Positions 52,835 to 62,533 of a stretch of DNA of 64,000 nucleotides are shown piece by piece. Position 1 is the stretch's first letter. Every line of letters starts with the position of its first letter. The notes beneath the pieces were generated by a model. That model was given only the letters and a program-made list of their open reading frames with translations, had not been told where the DNA came from and ran no database searches. The DNA lies in contig NC_021182.1 of NCBI RefSeq assembly GCF_000389635.1, positions 1,364,001-1,428,000 on the forward strand, given 5' to 3'. Both the position numbers and the translations under genes were made by a program. The stretch comes from Clostridium pasteurianum BC1. GTDB taxonomy: Bacteria; Bacillota; Clostridia; Clostridiales; Clostridiaceae.

Positions 52835-54217
52835 ATGAAAATTATAAGTAAACATAATAAAATTATAGCAGGAATAACAATTTCTTTTTGCACTTTATTT
52901 GTTGTATATTTTGTCACTTCAATATATTTCATGAAGCATTTATATTTTGGTTCTAAAATTAACGGTATTGATGTATCAGGTAAAACAGTGGAAGAAATTA
53001 AAGCACAAATGACATCTGAGCTGCATACATATTCTTTGAATATAAAAGAGCGAGATGGTAAGAAGGAACAAATTAAGACAGGTGATATTAATTTAAAGTA
53101 TAAATCCGACGAACAATTTAAGAAGCTTAAAGATGAACAGAATCCTTTGAAATGGCCTTCATCGTTTTTTAATATAAAAAATTCCAACATAACAGCAGAA
53201 ATTTCATATGATAAAGGAAGGTTCACAAAACAAGTAGATAATTTATCTTGTTTTGCTGATAAAAATATAATTGAACCTAAAGAACCCAGCTTTAAATATG
53301 TAGGCAATGCTTTTATGATTGTAGACGAAATTAAAGGTAACAAAATAGATAAGAATATTTTACTTGAACGTGCAGCAGATGCAATATCTAAGCAGGAATC
53401 AACAATAGATCTGGAGTCTGCTAATTGTTATATAACTCCGAAGTATACTTCAAAATCTCAAAAAGTTATCGAAACTAGGAACATGCTCAATAAATATGTA
53501 TCTTCAAAAGTCACCTATACTTTTGGAGACAATAAGGAAATTTTAGATGGCTCAACAATAAATAAGTGGCTTACAGTTGATGGTAATTTTAATGTTATAC
53601 TTGATGAGGGAAAGGTAAAAGAATATGTACAGTCACTTGCTAATACTTATAATACTGCTGGTAAGACAAGAAGTTTTCATACATCATCAGGAAATACTAT
53701 AAATATTAGCGGTGGTGACTATGGCAGGCAAATTAATATTGATAAAGAAGTACAAGATTTAAGTGAAGCGATAAAAGAAGGAAAAACGATAACAAAAGAA
53801 CCGGCATACAGTCAAACTGCTGTATCTCATGGTAGCAGTGATATTGGAAATACATATGTAGAAATAGATATGACAAAGCAACATCTATGGTTTTATAAAA
53901 ATGGTTCACTGGTAGTGGAAGGAAATGTTGTTACAGGTAACGTACGCCTAAATGACGCAACACCTGCAGGAATTTACAGATTAAAAGATAAAGAAAGAAA
54001 TGCCACTCTAAAAGGTCAAGGTTACAGTGCTCCTGTTAGTTACTGGATGCCGTTTAATGGAGGAATTGGAATACATGATGCAACATGGAGAAGTGTGTTC
54101 GGAGGAGAGATATACAAGGCAAATGGCTCTCACGGTTGTGTAAATTCACCATACAATTTAGCACAGACAATATTTGATAATATTGATGTAGGTATTCCTG
54201 TTGTGTGTTATTATTAG
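52835..54217 (+). CDS. L,D-transpeptidase (YkuD domain) with PG_binding_4 region
   Basis: Forms 3-3 cross-links or attaches groups in peptidoglycan outside the membrane. 460 residues from the ATG at 52835 (AAGGGGAG site; the frame opens 24 codons earlier). An N-terminal membrane anchor (about 10-32) is followed by a VanW/PG_binding_4-like part (ISGKTVEEIKAQM and repeats to about 330) and the YkuD domain at the end: VEIDMTKQHLWFYKNG, PAGIYRLKDKE, GIGIHDATWR and the catalytic Cys in SHGCVNSPYN. Single gene. Such enzymes are abundant in Clostridia. Confidence 0.93.
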   Translation: MKIISKHNKIIAGITISFCTLFVVYFVTSIYFMKHLYFGSKINGIDVSGKTVEEIKAQMTSELHTYSLNIKERDGKKEQIKTGDINLKYKSDEQFKKLKDEQNPLKWPSSFFNIKNSNITAEISYDKGRFTKQVDNLSCFADKNIIEPKEPSFKYVGNAFMIVDEIKGNKIDKNILLERAADAISKQESTIDLESANCYITPKYTSKSQKVIETRNMLNKYVSSKVTYTFGDNKEILDGSTINKWLTVDGNFNVILDEGKVKEYVQSLANTYNTAGKTRSFHTSSGNTINISGGDYGRQINIDKEVQDLSEAIKEGKTITKEPAYSQTAVSHGSSDIGNTYVEIDMTKQHLWFYKNGSLVVEGNVVTGNVRLNDATPAGIYRLKDKERNATLKGQGYSAPVSYWMPFNGGIGIHDATWRSVFGGEIYKANGSHGCVNSPYNLAQTIFDNIDVGIPVVCYY

Positions 54218-54363
54218 GGAGCTAATGAAAAATTAAATTAATTTAATAATATGGTTGAACAATTGAATGAAAAATATTTTACCTTTTTTAGGGGTAATGG
54301 GAGCATCCATGCCATGTACTGAAAAGTAAATGGAATTAATTAACTTAAATCTTGCTATACTAT

Positions 54364-54414
54364 ATAAAAAGAGCTGTTGATAGCGATTTGAAAAATCGCT
54401 AATGCAGCAGCCCC
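54364..54414 (-). terminator. Intrinsic terminator of gatCAB
   Basis: On the minus strand, AGCGATTT pairs with AAATCGCT inside an outer GCTG/CAGC stem and is followed by TCTTTTTATAT. It lies just after the gatB stop. Confidence 0.85.
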
Positions 54415-54421
54415 AAAACCT

Positions 54422-55852
54422 TTAATATTTTTTTATTTCTTCATTCATTAGTTTATTTACAATTTGAGGATTAGCTTTTCCTTTTGTCTCTTTCATTACT
54501 ATACCTACAAGGAAACCAAGTACTTTAGTTTTACCGTTTTTATAATCTTCAATAGATTTAGCATTACTATCTAATACTTTCTTAACGACCTCTAGTATAG
54601 CACCTTCATCACTATTTTGTATTAACCCTTTTTCCTTTACTATTGTTTTAGGTGATTTACCCGTGTTAAACATATCTACTATAACTTTTTTACCAATAGC
54701 ATTTGAAATTGTACTAGCATTAATAAGCTTTATAAGCTCCGCTAATTGTTCTGGGGTAAATTTTAAATCTTCAACCCAAACAGCATTTTCTTTCATTATC
54801 TTTGAAATATCTCCCATTAGCCAATTTGATGCAGACTTAGCATCACCACTGATTTCTGCTGTTTTTTCAAAGAAATCTGCCATTGACATTGTAAGAGTTA
54901 ATACTCCTGCATCATACTTAGGAATCTTAAATTGTTCTACAAATCTTTGTTCTTTTTCATATGGAAGTTCAGGTATAGTTTCTCTTATTTCTTCAATCCA
55001 CTTATCATCTATATTTAATGTAGCAAGGTCTCCCTCTGGAAAATATCTATAGTCATTTGCAAATTCTTTACTTCTCATAACTACAGTAACATTACTTGCA
55101 TCATCCCATCTTCTTGTATCTTGAGAAAGCTTTTCTCCTGTTTCTATTGCAGCTATCTGTCTATTAACTTCAAAATTTATAGCTTTTTCTAATGCCTTAA
55201 AAGAATTCATATTTTTAATTTCTGTTCTTACACCAAAAACGTTAGAACCCTTTTTCATAACAGAAACGTTAGCATCACATCTTAAAGATCCTTCTTCCAT
55301 TTTACAGTCAGAAACACCTACACAAGAAATAATGCTCTTTAATCTTTCAAGATATTGAACTGCTTCCTCTGGACTTCTAAGGTCTGGTTTTGAAACTATT
55401 TCTGTAAGAGGAACGCCTGACCTATTAAAATCTACTAAAGTTCCCACTGTAGTATGCAGTAGTTTAGCAGCATCTTCTTCAATATGTATTCTTTCTATTC
55501 CTATTTTCTTTTTACTTCCATCTTCTAATTCTATTTCTATAAAACCATCTCTGCAAAGAGGAAGTTCATCCTGTGTTATTTGATAGTTTTTAGGACAGTC
55601 TGGGTAAAAAATACTTTTTCTATCCATTCTTCCATACTTGGTAATAGAACAGTTTAAAGCGAGACCTGCCTTTATACCATATTCTACAACCTTTTTATTT
55701 AAATGTGGTAAAGAACCTGGAAGTCCCATACATACAGGACAAGCATGAGTATTTGGCTGCCCTCCAAATTCAGTTTTACATCCGCAGTATATTTTAGTTT
55801 TTGTTGAAAGTTCAGTATGAGCTTCAAGTCCTATAACAACTTCATATTCCAT
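54422..55852 (-). CDS. gatB: Aspartyl/glutamyl-tRNA amidotransferase subunit B
   Basis: 476 residues. VVIGLEAHTELSTKTKIYCGC, CPVCMGLPGSLPHLN, DRKSIFYPDCPKNYQITQ and RSGVPLTEIVSKPD are hallmark motifs, and a C-terminal YqeY-like tail (GFLVGIVMKETKGKANP) is present. It phosphorylates and amidates mischarged Glu-tRNA(Gln) or Asp-tRNA(Asn) together with GatA and GatC. Last gene of the gatC-gatA-gatB operon, 14 bp after gatA. Confidence 0.97.
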   Translation of the reverse strand: MEYEVVIGLEAHTELSTKTKIYCGCKTEFGGQPNTHACPVCMGLPGSLPHLNKKVVEYGIKAGLALNCSITKYGRMDRKSIFYPDCPKNYQITQDELPLCRDGFIEIELEDGSKKKIGIERIHIEEDAAKLLHTTVGTLVDFNRSGVPLTEIVSKPDLRSPEEAVQYLERLKSIISCVGVSDCKMEEGSLRCDANVSVMKKGSNVFGVRTEIKNMNSFKALEKAINFEVNRQIAAIETGEKLSQDTRRWDDASNVTVVMRSKEFANDYRYFPEGDLATLNIDDKWIEEIRETIPELPYEKEQRFVEQFKIPKYDAGVLTLTMSMADFFEKTAEISGDAKSASNWLMGDISKIMKENAVWVEDLKFTPEQLAELIKLINASTISNAIGKKVIVDMFNTGKSPKTIVKEKGLIQNSDEGAILEVVKKVLDSNAKSIEDYKNGKTKVLGFLVGIVMKETKGKANPQIVNKLMNEEIKKY

Positions 55853-55866
55853 TGCACTAATCCTCC

Positions 55867-57327
55867 TTACTCAATTACAGCACTTTTTTTATGCCATTCT
55901 GTTGCAGATTCATATCCATAAGCTAAATTAAATAATGTATCTTCTCTAAAATAGTTACCAATAAATTGAAGTCCAACAGGAAGATTATTTACAAAGCCAC
56001 ATGGTACAGATATTGCTGGTAATCCTGCAATATTTACAGGTACAGTATAAATATCTGATAAGTACATAGAAAGAACATCTTTAGTTTTTTCCCCGAACTT
56101 AAAAGCAGTAGTTGGTGATACAGGAGAAATCACCGCATCAAATTCTTTAAGTACTCTTTCAAAATCTTGTTTTATTAAATTTCTAACCTTCAAAGCTTTT
56201 TTATAATAAGCATCATAATAACCAGCTGAAAGCACATAAGTTCCAAGCATTATTCTTCTTTTTACTTCTCTTCCAAAACCTTCACTTCTAGATTTAAAGT
56301 ATATATCTATTGCATCTTTAGCTTCTTTAGATCTGTGACCAAATCTTATACCATCAAATCTAGCAAGATTTGAAGATGCCTCTGCAGAGGATATTATATA
56401 GTATGTAGCAAGAGCATATTCAGACAAAGGAAGTGAACATTCTTTAACTTCAGCACCACTATCTCTTAATACTTTAATTGCTTCATCAATTATTTTTCTT
56501 ACAACATCATCTAAGCCTTCACTAAAATATTCTACTGGTATACCGATCTTTCTACCTTTTAAATCTTTTGTAAGACTCTTTGTATAATCTTGAACAGGGA
56601 TATTTACTGTTGTGAAATCTTTATCATCTACACCTGCAATATTTTGAGTTAATAGGGCACAATCTTCTACATCTCTTGCAATAGTGCCCACTTGATCCAA
56701 AGTTGAACCAAAAGCAATTACTCCATATCTTGATATTCTTCCATAAGTAGGTTTAAGTCCTACAACAGAACAAAAGGATGCTGGCTGTCTAACAGACCCC
56801 CCTGTTTCTGTTCCAAGAGAAAGTGGAGTTTCAAAAGCGGCAACAGAAGCTGCTGAAGCACCAGAAGAACCCCCAGGAACAAACTCTTCATTCCATGGAT
56901 TTACCACCTTCTTAAATGCACTGTTTTCATTAGATGAACCCATAGCAAATTCATCCATGTTCAGCTTACCAAGTATGATTCCGTTGTTCTCTCTAATTTT
57001 TTCAGTTACAGTAGCATCATAAGGAGATGTGTAACCTTGTAAAATTTTTGAAGCACAAGTATTTTGCATTCCTTTTACACTTATATTATCTTTAATAGCA
57101 ACAGGAACTCCGCCTAAACCTTCTAATATCTCTCCTTTTGCTATTTTTTCATCTAAAGTTTTTGCAGAACTTATAGCTTCCTCTTTTGCTTTATATAGAT
57201 ATGCACCTATTTTTTGGTCAGTTTTATGTATTCTATTTAAAAATTCCTTTGTAACTTCTTCTACTTTAACTTCTTTATTTTTTATCATACTTTTTAACTC
57301 ATGAGCTTTAAGCTTATGCAATTCCAT
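55867..57327 (-). CDS. gatA: Aspartyl/glutamyl-tRNA amidotransferase subunit A
   Basis: 486 residues from the ATG at 57327, which has AAGGAGG upstream; the frame opens nine codons earlier at 57354. The amidase catalytic triad is visible: Lys in PVAIKDNI, Ser in [10 protein letters not shown] and nucleophile Ser in [14 protein letters not shown]. It releases ammonia from glutamine for the GatB reaction. Confidence 0.97.
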   Translation of the reverse strand: MELHKLKAHELKSMIKNKEVKVEEVTKEFLNRIHKTDQKIGAYLYKAKEEAISSAKTLDEKIAKGEILEGLGGVPVAIKDNISVKGMQNTCASKILQGYTSPYDATVTEKIRENNGIILGKLNMDEFAMGSSNENSAFKKVVNPWNEEFVPGGSSGASAASVAAFETPLSLGTETGGSVRQPASFCSVVGLKPTYGRISRYGVIAFGSTLDQVGTIARDVEDCALLTQNIAGVDDKDFTTVNIPVQDYTKSLTKDLKGRKIGIPVEYFSEGLDDVVRKIIDEAIKVLRDSGAEVKECSLPLSEYALATYYIISSAEASSNLARFDGIRFGHRSKEAKDAIDIYFKSRSEGFGREVKRRIMLGTYVLSAGYYDAYYKKALKVRNLIKQDFERVLKEFDAVISPVSPTTAFKFGEKTKDVLSMYLSDIYTVPVNIAGLPAISVPCGFVNNLPVGLQFIGNYFREDTLFNLAYGYESATEWHKKSAVIE

Positions 57328-57353
57328 TGAAAAAACCTCCTTATCTAAAACCA

Positions 57354-57641
57354 CTATTCTATTATTTTAGGAACAACTACATATTCTTCTAATTTATCTG
57401 GCGCGTTATCTAATACTGAACTAAGTTCCATAGAAGGTTCTATCTCATCTTCCCTAAATTTATTTTCAATATAATATGGATTTACTATGATTTCCACATC
57501 ATCTGTGTCTAATTCATTTAATTTTTCCACATACCCAAGTACACTATTTAAATCTCCAATTAGGTTTTCTTTTTCTTCTTGAGAAAAACTTAATCTTGCT
57601 AGTTCTGCAACATACTCAACATCTTTTTTGGAAACTGACAT
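57354..57641 (-). CDS. gatC: Aspartyl/glutamyl-tRNA amidotransferase subunit C
   Basis: 95 residues. [39 protein letters not shown] is the GatC signature. It stabilises the GatAB complex. First gene of the operon with AAAGAGAGG site, transcribed from a promoter about 240 bp upstream. Confidence 0.95.
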   Translation of the reverse strand: MSVSKKDVEYVAELARLSFSQEEKENLIGDLNSVLGYVEKLNELDTDDVEIIVNPYYIENKFREDEIEPSMELSSVLDNAPDKLEEYVVVPKIIE

Positions 57642-57854
57642 ATTATTCCTCTCTTTCTTTTAACTTATATTTGCAAACTATTCAATTTCTCCAATACGAT
57701 AAGTTACTAATTACATAATACCGCCTCCACTTGTTTAATTAATGCATAAGATTGTATATTGATTTCTCCTTCCATTTTAGTCAGCCAATATACCACATTC
57801 CTTAATCCGTTATGTATTACATGTATAGTTTTTATCTCTATTCTAAAGATTATA

Positions 57855-57970
57855 ATATGATATAAATATCATATTTAACTTGAATCTTATCACAGCGTTA
57901 TATGCCTGTCAACAAAAATGTGATATTTTTCTCATATTTTGTTGACCAAATAAAAAATCTCCTTTATAAT
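57855..57970. promoter_or_regulatory. Divergent promoters of gatCAB and tetR with shared inverted repeats
   Basis: Plus strand: TTGACC (57942-57947), 17-bp spacer, TATAAT (57965-57970) reads into tetR. Minus strand: TTGACA (57912-57907), 17-bp spacer, TAAGAT (57889-57884) reads towards gatC. The two -35 boxes lie in exact inverted arms GTCAACAAAA (57908-57917) and TTTTGTTGAC (57937-57946). A second perfect palindrome, ATATGATAT-AA-ATATCATAT (57855-57874), sits just downstream of the minus-strand start point. A TetR binding here could affect both directions. Confidence 0.7.
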
Positions 57971-58028
57971 GAACTTGCACAAGCACGATAGGAAAAGAAA
58001 AAGAAAATGTACAAAGGGAAGTTATATT

Positions 58029-58646
58029 ATGGCTAAAGCAAAAATCAGAGAACCACGTCAGACACGTTCCATAGAAAAGAAAAAGAAAATTGCAAAAGCA
58101 GGATTTAAGCTTTTCTGCGAAAAAGGTTTCCATCATACCAATACGAATGAAATCGCAAAAGAAGCCGGTGTCTCCACCGGCATTGTGTATCATTATTTTC
58201 AAGATAAGAAAGCAATTCTTTTAGCAGTCATGGACCAGGTTGTTCCCAAGTTTGACGCTGAAATGATAAAACAATTACATTTATCCAAAGATAGAAAAGA
58301 ATTAGAAGCTTTTTTGTCTGACATTATTGACAAGGATATTCAGCTTCACACAATATCTAAGGCGGTCCATGAAGAATTTCAAGCTATGCGTCATTCCGAT
58401 CCGGATGTGGCAGAATATATGAATCAGTTTAAAAATCAGTTTTTATCTGCAATTGCAGGTGCCTTACCATCACTTGGTTTTTCTATTTCCCATCCTCATG
58501 AAAAGGTAGATATGATATATCACATGATAGACCAGTACTCTGATTCAGTAGTCTTAAATAAACGTGATGTAATCAACTATGATGTTATGAAAGAGCTCCT
58601 TATAGAAACTATATTAAATTTATTAAATTTGGATACTTTTGATTAA
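58029..58646 (+). CDS. TetR/AcrR-family transcriptional regulator
   Basis: 205 residues from the ATG at 58029; a longer frame opens at 57969 inside the promoter. The N-terminal HTH is complete (KKKIAKAGFKLFCEKGFHHTNTNEIAKEAGVSTGIVYHYFQDKKAILLAVM). The ligand domain is helical with no clear family. It is divergent from gatCAB and 125 bp before a MerR-ABC cassette; the usual target would be its own promoter and a transporter. Its composition is somewhat richer in GC than the host average. Confidence 0.9.
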   Translation: MAKAKIREPRQTRSIEKKKKIAKAGFKLFCEKGFHHTNTNEIAKEAGVSTGIVYHYFQDKKAILLAVMDQVVPKFDAEMIKQLHLSKDRKELEAFLSDIIDKDIQLHTISKAVHEEFQAMRHSDPDVAEYMNQFKNQFLSAIAGALPSLGFSISHPHEKVDMIYHMIDQYSDSVVLNKRDVINYDVMKELLIETILNLLNLDTFD

Positions 58647-58771
58647 ACTTTGTTCTAAAGGATTATTTTATATAATACGAATTTATTTAGTAAAAAAATT
58701 TTACTAAATTTAAAAAACATTTGCTTGTTACGCTACGTCATATAGTACTATATAAGTAGAGGTGATTTATA

Positions 58772-59566
58772 ATGCAAAACAAAGAGCTTATGACTGTGGG
58801 CGATCTTGCTAAAAAAATGGATACCACCGTTCGCACACTGCAATACTACGACAAAGAGGGTTTGCTGAAACCGTCTGCACAAAGCGAGGGCGGCAGGAGA
58901 CTTTATACTAATAAGGATATGGTAAAGCTTCATCAGATTTTATCTATGAAATTTTTGGGCTTTTCGCTTGACGATATCAAAAATCACTTAATATCTCTTG
59001 ATACACCACAAGAGGTTGCAAATGTTTTGAGTGAGCAAGCACAAATCATCAAGGAAAAAATTGCAAATCTAACCGAGGAACTATCAGCAATAGAGGCTCT
59101 GCAAGATGAAGTTGAACAAATGCAGACGGTGGACTTTAACAAGTACGCCGATATTATCAAGTTATTACAGCTAAAAAATGAAAACTATTGGATTGTTAAA
59201 TTGTTTGATGACAAACTCATGATACACATTAGAAACCATTTTACAGAGGAATTCGGAAAAGCACTTTTTGCAAAATGGAAGAGCTTGTGTGACGAAACTG
59301 CGCAGCTTAAAATTGGTGGTGAACCCCCCGAAAGTGACAAGGGGCAAGAGATTGCTAAAGAGTGGTGGAACATGATAATGGAGTTTACAGGTGGCGATAT
59401 GAGTATGCTACCAGCGCTTGAAAAGTTCAATGAAAACAAAAAAGATTGGAGCAACAACGAGTGGAAAGAAAAACAGGCAATAGCCGATGAGTTTATCGGG
59501 AAAGCATTGCCTGTTTACTTTCAAAATCAAGGGATAGTAATTCCAAATATGGAGGTGGTGGAGTAA
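58772..59566 (+). CDS. MerR-family regulator with TipAS-like drug-recognition domain
   Basis: 264 residues. The N-terminal MerR HTH (MTVGDLAKKMDTTVRTLQYYDKEGLLKPSAQSEGGRRLYT) and coiled-coil (about 75-120) precede a C-terminal domain with GQEIAKEWWNMIMEFTGGDMSML, the pattern of TipAS antibiotic-binding domains. Its stop shares a base with the start of the ABC ATPase, so regulator and exporter are one unit. A stretched promoter (TTGTTA near 58725, about 19-20 bp, then TATAAG) with a small ACG-CTA-CGT dyad fits MerR-type activation (inference). Confidence 0.88.
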   Translation: MQNKELMTVGDLAKKMDTTVRTLQYYDKEGLLKPSAQSEGGRRLYTNKDMVKLHQILSMKFLGFSLDDIKNHLISLDTPQEVANVLSEQAQIIKEKIANLTEELSAIEALQDEVEQMQTVDFNKYADIIKLLQLKNENYWIVKLFDDKLMIHIRNHFTEEFGKALFAKWKSLCDETAQLKIGGEPPESDKGQEIAKEWWNMIMEFTGGDMSMLPALEKFNENKKDWSNNEWKEKQAIADEFIGKALPVYFQNQGIVIPNMEVVE

Positions 59567-60408
59567 TGGGTATAGCTATTCAAATTGATAATTTAATAAA
59601 AAGCTATGGAGTAAATACCGTCATCAAAGACATTTCTTTTGCTGTAAATTGTGGTGAAATTTTTGCCTTGCTTGGTACAAATGGAGCAGGAAAAACCACC
59701 ATCCTTGAATGTATTGAGGGTATTCGAAAATATGACAGCGGAAATATTACGGTAAACGGAAATATAGGGGTGCAGCTTCAATCCTCATCACTCCCTGCAA
59801 ATATTAAGGCAATAGAGGCGTATCAATTGGTTTGCAAGTGGAACAAAGCACAAGCAAATCTTGAGTTATTTAATGTTTTTAAACTTGCACAGCTAAAAAA
59901 CAAGCAATACAAAGAAATGTCTACAGGGCAAAAAAGGCGGCTGCATTTAGCACTTGCACTCATTGGTAATCCCGACATCATATTCCTTGATGAACCGACT
60001 GCGGGACTTGATGTAGAGGGCAGGGTATTCCTCCATGCACAAATCCGGAAATTGAAAGAGCAAGGAAAAACCATTATTATGGCAAGTCATGATATGGCAG
60101 AGGTAGAAAGTCTTTGCGATAGAATTACTATCCTCAAAGATGGAAAAATTGCTTTTATAGGCACAACAACCGAACTGACCAGTGAAATGGAAGATCAATG
60201 TAGAATTCACATCAAAACTGAAAGACCATTGAAAAACGCTGACTACGAACAAGGATATTGGGTATTTACTTCTGTAAATATTGGGGATACCTTGCTTGAA
60301 TTGCTTCAAATTTGCAAGCAAACACAAAATACCGTTCTTGATGTAAAAATTGAAAGAGCCACACTTGAACAAAGATTTATGGACATAGCAAGGGAGGGTA
60401 AATCATGA
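59566..60408 (+). CDS. ABC transporter ATP-binding protein
   Basis: 280 residues. Walker A LGTNGAGKTTILE, signature MSTGQKRRLHLALAL, Walker B IIFLDEPTAGLD, and the His of MASHDMAE. DrrA-like drug or lipid exporter class. Starts within the stop of the MerR gene (TAATG) and overlaps the permease gene by 4 bp, so translation of all three is coupled. Confidence 0.93.
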   Translation: MGIAIQIDNLIKSYGVNTVIKDISFAVNCGEIFALLGTNGAGKTTILECIEGIRKYDSGNITVNGNIGVQLQSSSLPANIKAIEAYQLVCKWNKAQANLELFNVFKLAQLKNKQYKEMSTGQKRRLHLALALIGNPDIIFLDEPTAGLDVEGRVFLHAQIRKLKEQGKTIIMASHDMAEVESLCDRITILKDGKIAFIGTTTELTSEMEDQCRIHIKTERPLKNADYEQGYWVFTSVNIGDTLLELLQICKQTQNTVLDVKIERATLEQRFMDIAREGKS

Positions 60409-61121
60409 GTGCATTTTTATATGGAGTAGTCCTACAGTGGAAACTTGACTTTAGAAACAAAGGCGTACTGCTCACCTATTATGTAGTACCGCTTGTATTC
60501 TTTGTTTTTATGGGTGGAATTTTTTCATCAATAAACCCTACTGCAAAGGATACATTAATCCAATCTATGACGGTATTCGGGGTGACAATGGGAGCTATTT
60601 TAGGAGCACCAACACCACTGGTGGAGTTGTATGGCAGTGAAATAAAAAAGGCATACAAGGTGGGTGGTATGCCCTTATGGGTAGCGTTAATCAACAACTT
60701 CATCTCGGCTTTTGTTCATCTTTTTATTATAAGTATTGTGATATTTTTTATAGCACCACTGGCTTTTGATGCAAAAATTCCTGTAAATTTAGCTCTTTAT
60801 TTGCTATCTCTTACAATTTTCATCATAGTCTGTTTGGCAGTCGGAACGGTACTCGGACTGCTTATCAAAAGCACATCAAAGCTCACAATGGTATCACAGT
60901 TTATATTTTTACCTTCAATTATGCTGTCTGGCATTATGTTCCCTGTAAATATGCTCCCAAAGGTACTTGAAACTGTAGGTATGATTTTCCCTGCTAGATG
61001 GGGTTTTAAGCTTATGACAAGTGAAGTTCTTGATGTCAGACTTCTAATACCGCTTGTTGTTATCATGTTTGTATCAATTTGTATCAGTGGGTATAAGCTA
61101 TCAAAAATTGGTTTAGAATAA
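60405..61121 (+). CDS. ABC-2 type transporter permease
   Basis: 238 residues with six hydrophobic helices. IMLSGIMFPVNMLPKVLE is the typical ABC-2 motif before the last helices. It would form a homodimeric channel driven by the preceding ATPase. Likely substrate is the compound sensed by the TipAS-like regulator (inference). Confidence 0.92.
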   Translation: MSAFLYGVVLQWKLDFRNKGVLLTYYVVPLVFFVFMGGIFSSINPTAKDTLIQSMTVFGVTMGAILGAPTPLVELYGSEIKKAYKVGGMPLWVALINNFISAFVHLFIISIVIFFIAPLAFDAKIPVNLALYLLSLTIFIIVCLAVGTVLGLLIKSTSKLTMVSQFIFLPSIMLSGIMFPVNMLPKVLETVGMIFPARWGFKLMTSEVLDVRLLIPLVVIMFVSICISGYKLSKIGLE

Positions 61122-61230
61122 TATAAACTAATGAGCATAATCTTTGGTTAATGTAATTCATAATATTCTAATTTCCTGAACTAAAAGTTATAAACAAAAG
61201 TATTAACAGGTTATCCATATAACATATAAA

Positions 61231-61275
61231 GAAGGAATATACTATACATATATAATATATTCCTTCTCTTATTTT
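61231..61275 (+). terminator. Intrinsic terminator of the MerR-ABC cassette
   Basis: GAAGGAATATA (61231-61241) pairs with TATATTCCTTC (61256-61266), followed by TCTTATTTTT. Confidence 0.8.
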
Positions 61276-61309
61276 TCAATAATATAACTACCTTTTTAGC
61301 TAAAAGTAA

Positions 61310-61438
61310 CTACTTGTTTTTAGCAGGAGAACCATCATGAAAAGTTGTTTTTGTGACATTCATATCCATAGTCTTTTCAGTAATGTTATTTATGGCTTTA
61401 TTTTGTTTGACATTTTTAGTCTTTTTATTTCTATTCAT
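61310..61438 (-). CDS. Small hydrophilic protein of 42 residues, unknown
   Basis: An ATG at 61438 follows AGGAGGAG by about 7 nt. The frame encodes 42 residues, Lys/Asn/Thr-rich (MNRNKKTKNVKQNKAINN at the start, HDGSPAKNK at the end), without a membrane segment. The ribosome site is strong and the codons suit the genome, so I believe it is expressed. Function unknown. Confidence 0.5.
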   Translation of the reverse strand: MNRNKKTKNVKQNKAINNITEKTMDMNVTKTTFHDGSPAKNK

Positions 61439-61504
61439 TTTTTTACTCCTCCTATTCATAAAAATATAGTAACTTATCAGCTATATTTTTAACAAATATA
61501 ATAA

Positions 61505-61609
61505 AAAATATTTGCAAAAGCAAAAGAAGAAGATAAACCAATATTTTTAAGTATAGGATATTCTACCTATCACTGGTGTCATGTAACCCAATTACTGCAA
61601 TTTATATAA
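61505..61609 (+). pseudogene. Fragment of a DUF255/thioredoxin-domain (YyaL/SPATA20-like) gene
   Basis: The frame from about 61505 reads [17 protein letters not shown], then YHWCHV and a stop at 61607. This is the N-terminal thioredoxin motif of YyaL-type proteins, in which the first Cys of CHWC is replaced by Tyr. Neither the start nor the rest of the ~600-residue protein is present. Remnant of a deleted gene. No other gene is seen in 61439-61878. Confidence 0.75.
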
Positions 61610-61878
61610 AAACAAAAGATATTGGGAATCAATGTTTTAAGCTGTTTTTTGTATTGAGCTTTTATTTTCTATATTATTATCTTTTGTCTTCTTAATTAAA
61701 TAATAACCCATTTTATTAAAGTCCTCTATAGCTTGTAAAGAAGGCTTGTTTAATTATATACATTATATTGAAATTGATGATATAATTGTCATATAAATAA
61801 ACTATAAATTAGTATACACTTGTAAAATAAAGCGAAGCAAGGATAATCAATACTTTTTCAATAGGAGGTCTAAATAAA

Positions 61879-62304
61879 ATGGACAATATTGTATTATTAG
61901 AAAATAAATTAACTGCAGAACAATTTTGTAATTTGCAGGAAGCGGTAGGTTTTGGAAGGCCAAACACTAGACAAACTGAGAAGGCTATTGAAAATAGTAT
62001 ATATTTAATTTCTATAAGTGTAGGAGGAGAAGTTATTGGAATGGGTAGATTAGTTGGTGATGGTGCGAGGATATTTTATATACAAGATGTTTGCATCAAG
62101 CCAGAGTTTCAAAGAAAAGGAGTTGGAAAATTGGTTGTTGAAAAGTTACTTGATTATATTAAAAATAATAGTATAGCAAATTCAACCGTTACGGCCGGGT
62201 TAATGGCAGCAAAAGGTAAAGAAGGATTCTATCAAAAGTTAGGATTTCGAATCCGTCCTAATGAAAAAGAAGGTAACGGAATGATGATAAAAATAAAAAT
62301 ATAA
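61879..62304 (+). CDS. GNAT-family N-acetyltransferase
   Basis: 141 residues. The acetyl-CoA-binding motif A is IQDVCIKPEFQRKGVGKLVVEKLLDYI, preceded by GMGRLVGDGARIFY and followed by AAKGKEGFYQKLGFRIRPNE. Such small GNAT proteins acetylate amines, peptides or antibiotics; substrate unknown. It has an AGGAGGTC ribosome site and is a single gene. Confidence 0.9.
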   Translation: MDNIVLLENKLTAEQFCNLQEAVGFGRPNTRQTEKAIENSIYLISISVGGEVIGMGRLVGDGARIFYIQDVCIKPEFQRKGVGKLVVEKLLDYIKNNSIANSTVTAGLMAAKGKEGFYQKLGFRIRPNEKEGNGMMIKIKI

Positions 62305-62481
62305 TAAGTAACATCAATAAGACCTTTAGTACATATAGTTCACAATGTTCTCACAGGACTAAGCAAACTGAATTAAATAGCTACCTTAATTTTACTTAAC
62401 TACTGCTATATTGAACTGATGTATCTTCAATTATATTATAGATATTAGCACTTATAAATATTTATATTTTTTAAACACAAA

Positions 62482-62510
62482 TGAACTTTTTGCCTTACTT
62501 AAACGTTATA
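62482..62510 (+). promoter_or_regulatory. Candidate ECF promoter of the sigma operon
   Basis: TGAACTTTTTG (62482-62492) and CGTTATA (62504-62510) are separated as -35 and -10 (17 bp between TGAAC and CGTTATA). The same pair occurs at 63753-63780. An AAC-containing -35 with a CGT -10 is the standard ECF pattern, so autoregulation is likely. Confidence 0.65.
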
Positions 62511-62533
62511 TTATTAGCAAAGAAGGTGAATTA

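Noticed and set aside
54663-55052. 129-codon plus-strand frame inside gatB
   Set aside because: Shadow of the minus-strand gatB coding sequence, no start signals.
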